A DNA stretch of 64,000 bases from Ilumatobacter coccineus YM16-304. GTDB taxonomy: Bacteria > Actinomycetota > Acidimicrobiia > Acidimicrobiales > Ilumatobacteraceae. The notes under the pieces were generated by a model. It worked only from the letters and a program-made list of their open reading frames with translations, was not told the origin of the DNA and did no database searches. Shown in pieces: positions 8,826 through 18,500 of this stretch. Within the stretch, counting starts at the first letter, position 1; every line of letters starts with the position of its first letter. Position numbers and translations under genes: made by a program. The DNA is taken from assembly GCF_000348785.1 (NCBI RefSeq), contig NC_020520.1, positions 2,790,001-2,854,000 of the forward strand, given 5' to 3'.

Positions 8826-10277
8826 GTGAAGGTCGGCGTGCTCGTCGTCGCGTACAACGCCGAATCGACCCTGCAGTGGGTGCTCGATCGCATCCCCGCC
8901 GATCTGCGGCGTGACCTCGCCGAAGTGCTGGTGATGGACGACCACTCGACCGATGCCACGTTCGACGTCGCTCACGACTACCACGCCTCGATCGACGACG
9001 ACCTGCCGCTCACGATCATCCGCCACGACAAGAACCTCGGCTACGGCGGCAACCAGAAGGCGGGCTACCGCTACGCGATCGACCACGGCTGGGACGTGGT
9101 CGTGCTGCTGCACGGCGACGGGCAGTACGCCCCCGAGAAGATGCCCGACATCATCGCACCCATCGTCGACGGTGACGCCGACGCCGTGTTCGGCTCGCGC
9201 ATGCTCGATCGCGGCGGCGCCCGCCGCGGCGGCATGCCGATGTACAAGTTCGTCGGCAACCGCATCCTCACCACCGCGCAGAACGCCATCACGGGTGCCG
9301 GACTCAGCGAGTGGCACTCCGGGTACCGGGCGTACCGCACGTCGGCGCTCGCCGAACTCGACTTCGTCGGCAACAGCGACGACTTCGACTTCGACACCGA
9401 GATCATCCTGCAACTCCTCGGCGCCGACAAGAAGATCGCCGAAGTACCGATCCCCACCTACTACGGCGACGAGATCTCTCGCGTCAACGGCATCGCCTAC
9501 GCCAAGAACATCATGATCGACACCGTCCGCCACCGTCTGGGCGAAGCGGGGTTCGGACGCGGGGAACTCGGTCAGAAGCGGGAGGCGTACGAGTACAAGC
9601 CGTCGACCAACAGCTCACACGGCATCGTGCTCGAACTCGTCCCCGGTGCCACAGACCGACCGCTGCGCATCCTCGACGTGGGCTGCGGCCCCGGTTGGGT
9701 CGCCGCCGAACTGCGTCACCGCGGCCATCACGTCACCGGCGTCGACATCACCACCACCGAGGGTGTCACCGAACGCACCGACGCGTTCTTCGAAGCCGAC
9801 GTCGAGGGCGGCCTCCCCGACGAGGTCGGCACCGACTACGACGTCGTGATCGCCGCCGACGTGATCGAACACGTCCGCGACCCCGACGTGTTGCTCGCCG
9901 ACCTGGCGGGACGCATGGCCCCGACCGGCATGATTCTGGCGAGCGTGCCGAACTTCGGCCACTGGTACCCGCGCGCCCGTACCGCCGCCGGCCTGTTCGA
10001 CTACGACCAGCGCGGCATTCTCGATCGCACACACATGCGCTTCTTCACCCGTCGCAGCTTCCGCCGCACCGTCGCCCACACCGGTCTCGTCACCACCGCC
10101 GAGCGCTACGCCGGGCTGCCGCTCGACGTGCTGGGCGTCGACGGAGCCGTGGGGCGTACCGCCGGTGTGGTCGACAAGGTGATCACCCGCGTCTGGCCGA
10201 CGATGTTCGCCTACCAGTTCGTCGTCCGCCTCGAAGCGGCGCCGCACGCCGTGGACGGTCCGATCGTCTCGTCCTGA
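8826..10277 (+). CDS. bifunctional GT2 glycosyltransferase - SAM methyltransferase fusion
   Basis: A 483-residue two-domain enzyme. Residues 1-245 form a GT2 domain (VLVVAYNAESTL, MDDHSTD near 38, HGDGQY at 96-101 as the metal-binding site, FGSRML). Residues 265-480 form a class I methyltransferase with LDVGCGPGW at 283-291, VTGVDITT and the VIAADVIEHVRDPD motif of Methyltransf_11/UbiG-like proteins. The start is GTG 8826, chosen because an AAGGAGG ribosome binding site lies 5 nt upstream at 8814-8820. The fusion suggests that one sugar or lipid-sugar is transferred and methylated in one complex. The acceptor is unknown. Confidence 0.85.
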   Translation: MKVGVLVVAYNAESTLQWVLDRIPADLRRDLAEVLVMDDHSTDATFDVAHDYHASIDDDLPLTIIRHDKNLGYGGNQKAGYRYAIDHGWDVVVLLHGDGQYAPEKMPDIIAPIVDGDADAVFGSRMLDRGGARRGGMPMYKFVGNRILTTAQNAITGAGLSEWHSGYRAYRTSALAELDFVGNSDDFDFDTEIILQLLGADKKIAEVPIPTYYGDEISRVNGIAYAKNIMIDTVRHRLGEAGFGRGELGQKREAYEYKPSTNSSHGIVLELVPGATDRPLRILDVGCGPGWVAAELRHRGHHVTGVDITTTEGVTERTDAFFEADVEGGLPDEVGTDYDVVIAADVIEHVRDPDVLLADLAGRMAPTGMILASVPNFGHWYPRARTAAGLFDYDQRGILDRTHMRFFTRRSFRRTVAHTGLVTTAERYAGLPLDVLGVDGAVGRTAGVVDKVITRVWPTMFAYQFVVRLEAAPHAVDGPIVSS

Positions 10278-10287
10278 TGGGCCGCTC

Positions 10288-12258
10288 GTGACCGAGGCGG
10301 TCGACTCCCAGCGTTCCCGTGCCGACCGGGCGGTCTGGACGGTCATCGCGCTTGCCGTCGCCCTGTTCTGGCTGATCTCCACCTCGTGGCGACCGTGGAA
10401 CCTGTTCGCCGAGGCCGGGTTCAGCGCCGACTTCTACGACGAGCAGGCCCGCTCGTTCATCCGCGGCCGGCTGGCCGTCCGCCCGGAGGTTCCCGGACCC
10501 GAGGGCTTCCTGATCGACGGCAACACGTACCTGTACTACGGCCCGTTCCTCGCCATCGTGCGCGTCCCGCTGGCGCTGTTCGGTGACCTCTTCGTCGGAC
10601 GGATGGTGCGACTGTCGATGCTCATCGCGCTCGTCGTGCTCGGTCGCTGGTCGGCGCGCCTCGCCGTAGCGGGCCGCCGTGTCGTCCGCTCCGCCACCAC
10701 TCACGACGCCGACACCGCCTCCGACGCACACGACGCCGACCGCGACACCTGGGTGATTCCGCTGTTCGTCGGCGCCGTGCTCTTCTCGCCCGCACTGTTC
10801 GCGTCGGGTTGGATCAGCGTGTACCACGAGACCGAGATCTGGGCGCTGGCGCTCGCCGTCGTCTCGATCACCCTGCTCGCCGAATGGGCAGCCGATAATT
10901 TCACCGACCGACGGACGTTGCTGTGGGGGAGTGGCGCCGTGCTCGCCACCACCATGACACGTGCGCCGATCGGTCTCGGCCTGGCCATGTCGCTCGGCCT
11001 GATCGGCCTGATCCTCGCCTGGCGCAGCCGGTCCCGAGCCAGCGACTCGGCTCGACGCCACGACACCTGGCTGCCGATCGCAGGCGGCATCGCACCGCTC
11101 GCGGCCTACGCGGTCGTCAACGTCGCCAAGTTCGGCACGCTCCTCTCGGTGCCCGGTGACCGCCAACTCCTGTCGCTCACCGACCCGACTCGCGCCGCCT
11201 TCTTCGAGACGACCGGTGGCAGCTTCTTCAGCCCGCACTTCCTGCCGACCACGCTCGCTCAGTACCTACGGCCCGACACGATCCGCTTCGAACGCCTCGT
11301 GCCCGGCATCCGGTTCGGTCCGCTCGCCGAGAACTACGGCTCCATCGACGTCGAGACGGTCACGCCCGCCTCGTCGCTGATCGTCAGCGCCACCCTCCTC
11401 CTCGCCCTCGCGATCGTCGGCGCGATCTGGATGCTCCGCCACCGCGCCATGACCTGGCTCACGCTCGTCGCCGGCGCAACGATCGGTGCGATCCCGACGT
11501 TCATGATCGGCTTCATCGCCAACCGCTACCTGATCGACATGCTCCCGCCGCTCATCGCCGCCGGAGCCGTCGGCGTGTGGATCGTGGCGAGGCTCGACCG
11601 GACACGTGCCGTGAAGGCGATCGGCGTCGTGCTGGTCGTGTGGGGTGCCTGGGTCAACGCTGCGCTCGCCACCTGGACCCTCGAGTCGAAAACTCCCGGC
11701 TTCACCGAGCTGCGGTCCGACATCGACCGAGCGGTGTTCGGTGGCGGCGACGTCGGTATCGAGCCGACCGCGCCCGGCTCGCCCGTCCCGCGCGACGGTC
11801 GGGTCGGCATCGCCGACGGATGCGCGGGTGTCTACATCGCCGAGCAGGGCAACTGGGTCGCCCTCGAACGTGCGCCAGGCATCTTCGAGACGTCGGGAAC
11901 GGTCACCGACGTGGCCGACGGACCCGTCCGACTCGCTCAGACCTCGGCCTGGACCATCGACCTGCTCTCGTTGAGCGTCGGTGGCTTCGCAGCGGTGTAC
12001 TCGACGCCGGCAGACCCCGACGTGCTCACGATCCCTGTCGAGTCGGGGCTCCCGGTGGACTACCGCATCCTCACCGACCCGATCACCGGCGAAACGTTCA
12101 TCGAGGTCGCCGGCTCCGGCCACCTCCTGCCCGGCGATGCGACCGAGTCGGTAGATGCCGGGATCGCCCCGGCGCTCGACGCCGCTGCGTCGCGCCACAC
12201 GCCGCTGTGCGACACGCTGCTGAAGTCCGCAGCGATCGACGTTCTCGTCGACGGCTGA
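10288..12258 (+). CDS. polytopic membrane protein, GT-C/mannosyltransferase-like
   Basis: A 656-residue protein beginning GTG 10288, with about ten transmembrane helices and a soluble C-terminal domain of about 190 residues. The first extracellular loop contains [17 protein letters not shown], an acidic pair placed as in GT39/GT87-like enzymes, and [14 protein letters not shown] follows. Ten bases separate it from the GT2-methyltransferase gene, so it closes the plus-strand glycan run. A late [11 protein letters not shown] segment in the last helices is typical of such transferases. It probably uses a polyprenyl-P-sugar donor; sugar and acceptor cannot be told. Confidence 0.7.
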   Translation: MTEAVDSQRSRADRAVWTVIALAVALFWLISTSWRPWNLFAEAGFSADFYDEQARSFIRGRLAVRPEVPGPEGFLIDGNTYLYYGPFLAIVRVPLALFGDLFVGRMVRLSMLIALVVLGRWSARLAVAGRRVVRSATTHDADTASDAHDADRDTWVIPLFVGAVLFSPALFASGWISVYHETEIWALALAVVSITLLAEWAADNFTDRRTLLWGSGAVLATTMTRAPIGLGLAMSLGLIGLILAWRSRSRASDSARRHDTWLPIAGGIAPLAAYAVVNVAKFGTLLSVPGDRQLLSLTDPTRAAFFETTGGSFFSPHFLPTTLAQYLRPDTIRFERLVPGIRFGPLAENYGSIDVETVTPASSLIVSATLLLALAIVGAIWMLRHRAMTWLTLVAGATIGAIPTFMIGFIANRYLIDMLPPLIAAGAVGVWIVARLDRTRAVKAIGVVLVVWGAWVNAALATWTLESKTPGFTELRSDIDRAVFGGGDVGIEPTAPGSPVPRDGRVGIADGCAGVYIAEQGNWVALERAPGIFETSGTVTDVADGPVRLAQTSAWTIDLLSLSVGGFAAVYSTPADPDVLTIPVESGLPVDYRILTDPITGETFIEVAGSGHLLPGDATESVDAGIAPALDAAASRHTPLCDTLLKSAAIDVLVDG

Positions 12259-12265
12259 CCACCGT

Positions 12266-12271
12266 TAGCGT
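12266..12271 (+). promoter_or_regulatory. -10 box (TAGCGT) of selO
   Basis: TAGCGT ends 7 nt before the GTG at 12279, and no ribosome binding site is present. The selO transcript should therefore be leaderless and separate from the glycan run that ends at 12258. Confidence 0.55.
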
Positions 12272-12278
12272 CGAGAGC

Positions 12279-13730
12279 GTGTTCCACTTCGACAACTCGT
12301 TCGTCCGCGACCTGCCCGGGCTCTACGAGCGCTGGAACGCCGACACCGCCCCCGACCCCTCGCTCGTCGCGCTGAACGACGCGCACGCCGAATCGCTCGG
12401 GCTCGAGCCCGCCTTCCTGCGGACTCCCGACGGCATCGCGATCCTGTGCGGCAACGCGGTCCCCGACGGCGCCGAACCGGTCGCCCAGGCGTACGCCGGG
12501 CACCAGTTCGGCGGCTTCTCACCACGGCTGGGCGACGGCCGCGCCCTCCTGCTCGGCGAACACATCGACCCGTCGGGCAAGCGGCACGACATCCACCTCA
12601 AGGGATCGGGTCGCACCCCATTCGCCCGCGGCGGCGACGGCAAGGCCACCCTCGGGCCGATGCTGCGCGAGCAGTTGATGTGCGAAGCGATGCATGCGCT
12701 CGGCGTGCCCACCACCCGCGCACTGGCAACCGTTGCGACGGGCGAACAGGTCGCCCGCGAGACGTTGCTGCCCGGCGCGATCTTCGTCCGCACCGCGTCG
12801 AGTCACCTGCGCGTCGGCTCGTTCCAGTACGCCGCCACGCACGAAGATCCGTCGCTGCTGCAACGGCTCCTCGACTACGCCATCGCTCGTCACCACCCCC
12901 ACGCAGCCGACGCCGACAACCCGGCGCTCGCCTTCCTGCACGCCGTGCTCGACGCGCAGGCGTCGCTCGTCGCCACCTGGATGTCGCTCGGCTTCGTCCA
13001 CGGCGTGATGAACACCGACAACGTCACGATTTCGGGCGAGACCATCGACTACGGGCCCTGCGCCTTCATGGACGCCTACGACCCCGCCACGGTGTTCAGT
13101 TCGATCGACCACGGCGGTCGCTACGCATACGGCAACCAACCCCAGATCACCCAGTGGAACCTGGCCCGCCTGGCCGAACCGCTGCTCCCGTTCATCGACC
13201 CCGATCAGGACGCGGCGATCGAGGCGGCCACCGACGCGCTGCGCACGTTCCCCGACGTGTACGAGCGCCGCTACAGCGAGCGCATGCGCGCAAAGCTGGG
13301 GCTCAACGCCGACACCGCCGACGTGCCGGACGTGCCCGAACTCCTCGACGGTCTGCTGGCGCTGATGGCTGCCGACCACGTCGACTGGACCACCTGCTGG
13401 CGCTCGCTGTCGTCGGCCGCCCGCGGCGATCGCGAACCGGTGCGCTTGCAGTTCGTCGACCTCGCCGGCATCGACGCTTGGCTCGACCGGTGGGAACCAC
13501 ACGTCGATACCGACGCCGCCACCGCGATGGATGCCGTCAACCCGGTCTACATCCCGCGAAATCACCTGGTCGAAGAGGCTCTCACCGCAGCGGTCGACGG
13601 CGATCTCACGGCCGCCGAGCAGCTCACCGAGGTGCTCGGGGAGCCGTACGTGCTGCAGCCCGGCATGGAACGCTACGCCCAACCGGCTCCTGCCGATTTC
13701 GGCCGCTACCGCACGTTCTGCGGGACCTGA
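12279..13730 (+). CDS. selO: SelO-family protein adenylyltransferase (YdiU)
   Basis: A 483-residue SelO pseudokinase, about the length of the Escherichia coli protein. SelO enzymes transfer AMP from ATP to Ser/Thr/Tyr of target proteins and have a redox-stress role. Visible hallmarks are [17 protein letters not shown] (73-89), [17 protein letters not shown] with the nucleotide-binding Lys, HGVMNTDN (241-248) as the catalytic loop and [11 protein letters not shown] as the metal-binding segment. The C-terminus ends FCGT, with a cysteine three residues from the end at the position of selenocysteine in eukaryotic SelO. The GTG start is set by the -10 box 7 nt upstream. It appears unrelated to the glycan genes on either side. 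Confidence 0.93.
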   Translation: MFHFDNSFVRDLPGLYERWNADTAPDPSLVALNDAHAESLGLEPAFLRTPDGIAILCGNAVPDGAEPVAQAYAGHQFGGFSPRLGDGRALLLGEHIDPSGKRHDIHLKGSGRTPFARGGDGKATLGPMLREQLMCEAMHALGVPTTRALATVATGEQVARETLLPGAIFVRTASSHLRVGSFQYAATHEDPSLLQRLLDYAIARHHPHAADADNPALAFLHAVLDAQASLVATWMSLGFVHGVMNTDNVTISGETIDYGPCAFMDAYDPATVFSSIDHGGRYAYGNQPQITQWNLARLAEPLLPFIDPDQDAAIEAATDALRTFPDVYERRYSERMRAKLGLNADTADVPDVPELLDGLLALMAADHVDWTTCWRSLSSAARGDREPVRLQFVDLAGIDAWLDRWEPHVDTDAATAMDAVNPVYIPRNHLVEEALTAAVDGDLTAAEQLTEVLGEPYVLQPGMERYAQPAPADFGRYRTFCGT

Positions 13731-13862
13731 ACACCCAGGTCAGCGGCTCCCCGTTCGTCCAAGATCGTCGACGAGACCGAACGCGCACGAATCGCACAGA
13801 CCTGTTGCGATCTCGTCAAGCAAGCTTGCCAAGCTCTGTTGGGACCTGAGGAGGTGTCAACG

Positions 13863-14414
13863 ATGCGCCCATTCCCCGACCCCAGTGACTCCACGACGAG
13901 CCGACCAGGCGTCGACGACCGAACGGTCGACGATGACCTGACGGTGTCGATGTTCGGCGAACATCTCGTCATCTGTCCACCCGAACGACTCGACCTCGAG
14001 ACCACCGAGGTCCTCGTGGTCGCCGCAGCCTCGGCCGTGGCCGCCGGGTCGACGGTGATGATCGATCTCGACCCCGACACCGCGAGCGACGAACTCATCG
14101 CCCGCCGGCCACTGAGCACGACCGTTCCGCCATGCATCGGCGACGACGGAGGCGCCGTGGTCGTCATCGGTGCCGGCATGGTGCGACTTGCTGCTCGCGA
14201 CGTGGTCTGGACCCTCGATCTCGACAACGGCCGGATGTACCGCTCCGACGAGGCGATCGACCCGTACTTCGTGCGTCCCGGAGACTGGACTGCACTCCAG
14301 GCGCTCTGGGTCTCACCGACCCACGTGAACGCACTCACGGTCGACGGTCGACACCTGTCGGCCCTCGCCGCCTGGACGCTTCCGCACGCCGGCCGACCAG
14401 CCGTTCCGGCCTGA
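13863..14414 (+). CDS. STAS-like protein of unknown function
   Basis: A 183-residue soluble protein. The segment from about residue 35, with PPERLDLETTEVL and AVAAGSTVMIDLDPD, has the strand-helix-strand pattern of STAS/anti-sigma-factor-antagonist domains, but the usual phosphoacceptor serine is not obvious. The second half (VWTLDLDNGRMYRS and onwards) matches nothing I recognise. The ATG at 13863 is chosen over a TTG at 13839 because GAGGAGG lies 8 nt upstream. It converges on the acyltransferase gene, with the two stop codons only 20 bp apart. Function unknown. Confidence 0.55.
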   Translation: MRPFPDPSDSTTSRPGVDDRTVDDDLTVSMFGEHLVICPPERLDLETTEVLVVAAASAVAAGSTVMIDLDPDTASDELIARRPLSTTVPPCIGDDGGAVVVIGAGMVRLAARDVVWTLDLDNGRMYRSDEAIDPYFVRPGDWTALQALWVSPTHVNALTVDGRHLSALAAWTLPHAGRPAVPA

Positions 14415-14438
14415 GCGTCGTTCCGGCCGGGTGCTCAG
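14411..14438. terminator. possible shared terminator hairpin at a convergent junction
   Basis: CTGAGC (14411-14416) and GCTCAG (14433-14438) pair across a 16-nt GC-rich loop, and each arm contains one of the two convergent stop codons. There is no T tract, so this is a weak call. Confidence 0.25.
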
Positions 14439-15562
14439 AGCATCGCGAGGGCGAGCAGCAGCGCCGCGACGGTCGATCCCGCCCACACGGCGCCGACCTT
14501 CGACGGGGCAGCGTCGACACGGCGCAGCGGTTGCTCGACGGCGTGGTGCAGCACGAACGCCGCCGCGAGCGACGCGGCCACCTTCACGCCGACGAGTGCC
14601 CATCGGTCGAGCGTGTCGATCTCGCGGTTGACGATCAAGATGACCGGCCAGTGGATCACGTACCACGAGTAGCTCAGCCGCCCGACCGCGACGACGGGCG
14701 GCGTGGAGAGCGCTCGGGTGAGCGGGCCGGGGATCATCAACGAGGCGACCAGCACCGCCGACACGAGCGACACCGCCCCGTATCCGCCGCGGAGCAACCA
14801 TGGCGGGTCGTAGTCGGTGGTCGCCGCCAGCACGACGAGGATGCCGAGGCTCGCCGCACCGGCCGGTGCCAGCAGTTTGGCCCGGTCGATCAGGACCGTC
14901 GGGCGGACGTGGAGCAGTAGTGCCAGACCACAGCCGGCCAGCAGTTCGGCTCCCCGTGCGTCGGTGCCGAACTCCAACCGGAACTGCGGACCCGCGGTGA
15001 CGATCTGCACCGCGACCGACACCAACCAGCCGCTCACCACGACGATCGTCAACGTGCGGATGGGGCGGGCCGTGCGCCAAGCGAGCAGCACGGCGACGGT
15101 GAGGAGCACGTAGAACTGCTCTTCAACCGCCAGCGACCAGAACGGGCCCAGCGGGCCGACGATCGTACGCAACAGCGCATCCTCGCCGGAGCCGATCACG
15201 TGCCAGTTCGTGTAGCCGAAGATGCCAGCGGCTGCATCGCCGGCCTGCATCCCCGCCCAGTACCGCGAGGAGAGCAGCACCGCCAGCACGACCATGGTCA
15301 GCGACACGGGGACGAGGCGCTTCACGCGTCGGGTCCAGAAGCGCTGGATGTCGAGGCCCGACGGCGACGACGACAGCCGGATCAGCAGCGTGGTCACCAG
15401 GAAGCCCGACAGCGTGAAGAAGACCGACACGCCGAGGAACCCGCCCGGGGCGAGTCCGGGGAGACCCGATGTCGCTCCGGCGTGATAGAGCACGACGGCG
15501 ATGACGGCCAGTGCTCGCAGCCCGTCGAGCGCCGGTTGATAGGCGATCGTCCGGTCGCTCAC
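14435..15562 (-). CDS. acyltransferase 3 family membrane O-acyltransferase (OafA-like)
   Basis: A 375-residue, ten-helix membrane enzyme of the acyltransferase 3 family, which O-acylates sugars or other envelope acceptors. Hallmarks are LDGLRALAVIAVVLYHAG with the conserved His, GVSVFFTLSGFL, the RFWTRRVKRLVP loop and WSLAVEEQFY. GTG at 15562 is chosen because it forms a GTGA overlap with the aftD-like stop (15559-15561). It is the last gene of the minus-strand glycan run, so its likely job is acylating the arabinan-type polymer made by the upstream genes (inference). Confidence 0.88.
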   Translation of the reverse strand: MSDRTIAYQPALDGLRALAVIAVVLYHAGATSGLPGLAPGGFLGVSVFFTLSGFLVTTLLIRLSSSPSGLDIQRFWTRRVKRLVPVSLTMVVLAVLLSSRYWAGMQAGDAAAGIFGYTNWHVIGSGEDALLRTIVGPLGPFWSLAVEEQFYVLLTVAVLLAWRTARPIRTLTIVVVSGWLVSVAVQIVTAGPQFRLEFGTDARGAELLAGCGLALLLHVRPTVLIDRAKLLAPAGAASLGILVVLAATTDYDPPWLLRGGYGAVSLVSAVLVASLMIPGPLTRALSTPPVVAVGRLSYSWYVIHWPVILIVNREIDTLDRWALVGVKVAASLAAAFVLHHAVEQPLRRVDAAPSKVGAVWAGSTVAALLLALAML

Positions 15563-18500
15563 GTCTCGTCGCGATCGGGAACGAGCGCCGCGCACGTGAT
15601 GAGCACGATGCCGAGCAGCGTCCAGCCGTGCAGCCACTCGAACCGCACCGGCCATCCGGCGTTGGGGAACGGCCGGTCGGCACGGACCACCCAGGTCACC
15701 ACCAGACCCGATCCGGTCACGATCGCCCAGCCCAACCATCCGACCAGGCAAACACGGCGCGCCGCGGCTGCGGCGACCCAGACCGCGCCTGCCGCCACGC
15801 CCCAGGCCCAGCCGATGAACAAGCCGCCGCCGAGCAGTGCGGCGAGGCCACCGACGACGACCGGGCGGTCGAACCCGGAGTTCGAGGCACCGGCGATCGC
15901 GAGCTTCGGCACCACCGGTGCCGGGTCGTCGTCACGTCGACGATCCCACACGATCAGGCCGATGCACGCGAGCGCGAACAGCGCACTGAGCAGAAAGGCG
16001 ATGTTCAACGGTTGCTGCGCCGTCCACTCGACCTCGACTCGTGTCGGCGTGTCGGTCGCGTCGAGCCACCAGCCGTTCGCGTTGCCGTCGATCAGCGTCG
16101 GCACACCGAGATCACGCCCCTCGGCACTCGCCGACCACGCCTCGTTGAAGCCTTCGCCGACGATCACCCAGCAACCGCTCGGGCACGCCGGCACCTCGAT
16201 CGAGCGCGATCGGCGTGACGAGTCGACGAGCACGGTCGCCGTCGGGTCGATGCCGGAGTCGGTGACCGCCTCGGCGGCGGTGGCCGGCTCGGTAAGACGA
16301 TCCAGACGGCCGGACTCGGTGATCATGATGCGATCGACGTGGAAGCCGGTGAGCGCGCCGGGCGTGCTGGCCAGTTCGTGCACCCCCGAGCCGAACTCGA
16401 CGTCGCCGCAGACGGTGGCCGAGATCGGAGCTGCACCGAGGAGTTCGCCGAGGGTTGCCTCGAAGCTGAGGCCGACGGGTGCGCCGTCGACCGTGAGGAG
16501 GTCGGTCCTGCAGGTGGCGGCGAGCTGCTGCACCGGTTCGACGCCGAGCCCTACATAGTCGAACGTGAACTCGGCGACCGCCGCCGGCAACACGAACGGC
16601 TCGGCGTAGCGGCGGTCGATGGTGATCTGTTCGTCGACGCTGACGATCTCGATCGTGAGCGCAGCGAGATCGACCGGGCGGGGGAGCGGCACGACCGACC
16701 CGACCACGTCGACCTCGATCGGGCCGGCACCATCATCGAGTCGCACGCGCGTGATCGGGCTGTACGAACCTTCGGGCTGGGTGATCCCCAACTCGGTGGC
16801 GGTTCCGCTCGCAGTGATCGTGACCGAACTCCCGACGGCCGCGTCGAACGGTGTGATCCACGACGTCGACCGGTCGCCGTCGAATGCCGACGCGCCTCGT
16901 GCGGTCGGGGCGCCGGTCAGGTGGCGATTGTCGGACACCGACTCGTCGAGCACCGCAGCGAGGAAGCTCCCACCCGAGCGCTGGTCGAACCGCAGGGTGA
17001 CGTCGATCTCGGCATCGGTGTCGATGCTGCGACCCGTGTCGAAGATACGGCGGAGCGCGGGTTCCGGGTCGGAGCGCCACGGGTCGGTGGCCTCGGTGCG
17101 GAGCCGCGTGAACACGATGTCGATGGGCACGTCAGCGCCAGCCTCGACGGCTGTGAGCGTCGGCACCTGGATCCATTCGATCGTCGGGTCGAGGCCGGTG
17201 CCGATCTCGGCGAAGCCGACGGCGCCGATCGCCTCGGCGATCGGCGGTTGCGGGGTGTTCGTGCCGGTGATCTCGATGGTGACCCGGTGCATGTCGGCGG
17301 ACTGGTCGAACCGGGTGACGTCGAGGTCGATGCGCTGGCCCGCGCCGACGAACGAGCGGTCGTCGAGCGGCACGCGAGCAACTTCCACGCCGTCGAGACG
17401 AACAGCGACCTCGGAGATGGTGCGCGACCCGGCGACGAGATCGGGCTGGCGGAGATCGAGATGATCGATGAGCTCCTGCGTCTCGAGTTCGATGAACTCG
17501 CCGATGGCAGGAGCCCGATCGGCGACCAACCAGGCGGTCGAGAGATCGCCGTCGATCGCCATCACCGGGCGATCTTCGGGACGGTACGCGAACGGTTCAC
17601 CGTACGCGCTCGCCCGTGCGGTGACCGGCCCTCGCTGCACCGACACCGTCTGTGAACCTGGAGCGGCAGGAGCGTCGCCGAACACCGGAAGCCGTTGATC
17701 AGCCGGCTCGTAGCGCAGCACACCATCGTCGGGATCGGCCGACTCCGTGTAGCCCTGCACGTCTTGCGAACTCCGCCATTGGTGGGCCCGGTCGCGGTTC
17801 GAGTCGGTGAGGATCAATCGGGTCGGGTCGACGCCGTCGACGTCGCTCGCTGCGTAGATGATCGCCTCCGAGCCGTCGATCACGCCGGCTGCAGCGGCAT
17901 CGAACAGACCGTCGCCACTGCCGAACAGCAGCACGACCTCGTCCTTGACGCGGACGGTGGGGACGGGGTCGTCGACATCGACGAGCGTCACGGGCGCAAT
18001 GGGTTGCCCGATCCGCGGATCGCTCAAGGCCTCGGCATCGAGGGTCGGGATCGTTCCGGGCATCGCGGTGGGCTCGCCGTACGACGTCGACTCGCTCAGC
18101 CCTCCGAGTGCGGCCGGTGCCGAGGTGAGCACGTCGGTCACGACCTCCGGTCGAGCGAGGCCGAATCGATCGAAACTGACGTCACCCGACACCCACACCG
18201 TGTCGACACCGAGCAGCCGAGCGATCGGCGCGACCGACTGCGGGTCGAGCGTGCCCTCCTGGATCCGATCGTCGAGCGCGAAGGCCAGATCCATGGCGGC
18301 GGGGCTCCCGAGCGGGAGCAGGTCACGTGTGACGAGTGGTCGCTCGGTGAGGCCAGGCAGCGGTTGATCGACGGTGTACCCCCACTCGAACGCTCCGAAC
18401 TCGGTGCCCGGCACCTGCAGCACGCGGTAGCCATCGGGCTTCTCGTCGAGCGCGTCGGCTGCCGCCAACCAGTGGTCGGGCGGTGACTGATCACGTTCGA

